This document shows positions 5,477 through 5,704 of a DNA stretch of 5,704 bases, in pieces. The stretch is from positions 1 through 5,704 of the forward strand of contig WLOZ01000149.1 in assembly GCA_009699025.1 (NCBI GenBank). Reading direction: 5' to 3'. The position numbers and the translations under genes are program-made. This stretch comes from Actinomycetota bacterium (lineage in GTDB: Bacteria; Actinomycetota; Actinomycetes; S36-B12; CAIYMF01). Under the pieces are notes generated by a model. It ran no database searches, was not told where the DNA came from, and worked only from the letters and a program-made list of their open reading frames with translations. Position 1 is the stretch's first letter. The number at the start of each line of letters is the position of its first letter.

Positions 5477-5704
5477 CTAGGAGCGCAGCTCGCGCCGCAT
5501 GATCTTCCCGGTCGCGGTCTTCGGAATCTCCGGCAGGATCACGAGCTCCCTCGGGTACTTGTAGGCCGACAGCAACACCTTGCAGTGCTCGATCAGCTCG
5601 TCAGGCGTCGTGGCCTCGAACCCGGGGCGCAGTGAGACGAACGCCTTCACGGTCTCGCCGCGGTACTCGTCAGGAATGCCGATGACGGCGGCCTCACGCA
5701 CCGC
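5477..5704 (-). CDS. Acyl-CoA synthetase (AMP-forming), C-terminal part (5' end outside window)
   Basis: The last 74 residues or so of an ANL-family acyl-CoA/fatty-acid-CoA ligase, which activates a carboxylic acid with ATP and CoA through an acyl-adenylate. Visible are VREAAVIGIPDEYRGETVK, the KYPRELV turn, and PKTATGKIMRRELRS with the conserved A10 lysine. TAG is at 5479-5477. The protein sequence is identical to the broken copy at 259-489. The 15-bp convergent spacing to the dehydrogenase stop is kept. This is the copy that could be full length, because the frame is still open at the window edge. Confidence 0.8.
   Translation of the reverse strand, partial: AVREAAVIGIPDEYRGETVKAFVSLRPGFEATTPDELIEHCKVLLSAYKYPRELVILPEIPKTATGKIMRRELRS

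Larger units (their letters stand above)
5267..5704. repeat. 438-bp direct repeat, copy 2
   Basis: This is the partner of 49-486, in the same orientation and offset by 5218 bp, with 10 mismatches and no gaps. The window stops at 5704, which matches position 486 of copy 1. Copy 1 diverges from acyl-CoA synthetase sequence at about 487-490, so whether copy 2 continues as a normal synthetase gene or meets the same menD junction cannot be seen. Confidence 0.97.

Noticed and set aside
1..5704. CRISPR arrays, tRNA or rRNA genes, insertion-sequence transposases, phage integrases, toxin-antitoxin or defence genes.
   Set aside because: None seen on either strand; all long coding stretches are explained by metabolic and transport genes.

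Overview
The window looks like high-GC Actinobacteria (Actinomycetota). The flanks are strongly G+C rich (about 70% by eye) with C/G in most third codon positions. The one lipoprotein has a typical actinobacterial signal peptide followed by an Ala/Pro/Thr/Ser linker. The interior operon is visibly less G+C rich (roughly 55-60% by eye). The genus cannot be read from the sequence.

Layout. (1) Positions 1-486 hold the 3' end of a zinc-type dehydrogenase/quinone reductase gene (+) facing the 3' end of an acyl-CoA synthetase gene (-), with 15 bp between the stop codons. (2) At about 487 the synthetase gene breaks off into a 3' remnant of menD (+), which has lost its 5' part and changes frame twice. 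It may be followed by the first codons of an overlapping downstream gene. (3) From 1139 to 5185 lies an intact minus-strand operon. In transcription order it is ABC ATPase, ABC permease, NMT1/SsuA-type substrate-binding lipoprotein and class III PLP aminotransferase. All junctions are tight: an ATGA overlap, 25 nt, and 9 nt with the upstream stop codon inside the next Shine-Dalgarno. (4) After an 81-bp orphan stretch, the dehydrogenase/synthetase 3' ends appear again (5267-5704) as a direct repeat of 49-486 at 97.7% identity. This time the dehydrogenase is truncated and the synthetase runs intact to the window edge.

The operon most likely imports a small organic molecule through the SBP-permease-ATPase system and transaminates it, or a product of it, in the cytoplasm. 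An amine or omega-amino acid would fit. The substrate cannot be fixed from sequence; taurine-like or other omega-amino compounds are guesses from gene context.

The most notable point is the architecture. A 5218-bp unit (menD remnant plus operon plus one repeat copy) sits between two 438-bp direct repeats made of two convergent gene ends. This is the pattern a single-crossover (Campbell-type) integration of a circle would leave, with the full-length dehydrogenase kept on the left and the full-length synthetase on the right. All nine coding differences between the copies are synonymous, so the copies diverged as functional genes and are not a fresh duplication. A chimeric assembly is a serious alternative, because the window ends at the base matching the last repeat base of copy 1. 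No integrase, transposase, RNA gene or CRISPR array is visible, and I do not see a clearly new biological system beyond this arrangement.
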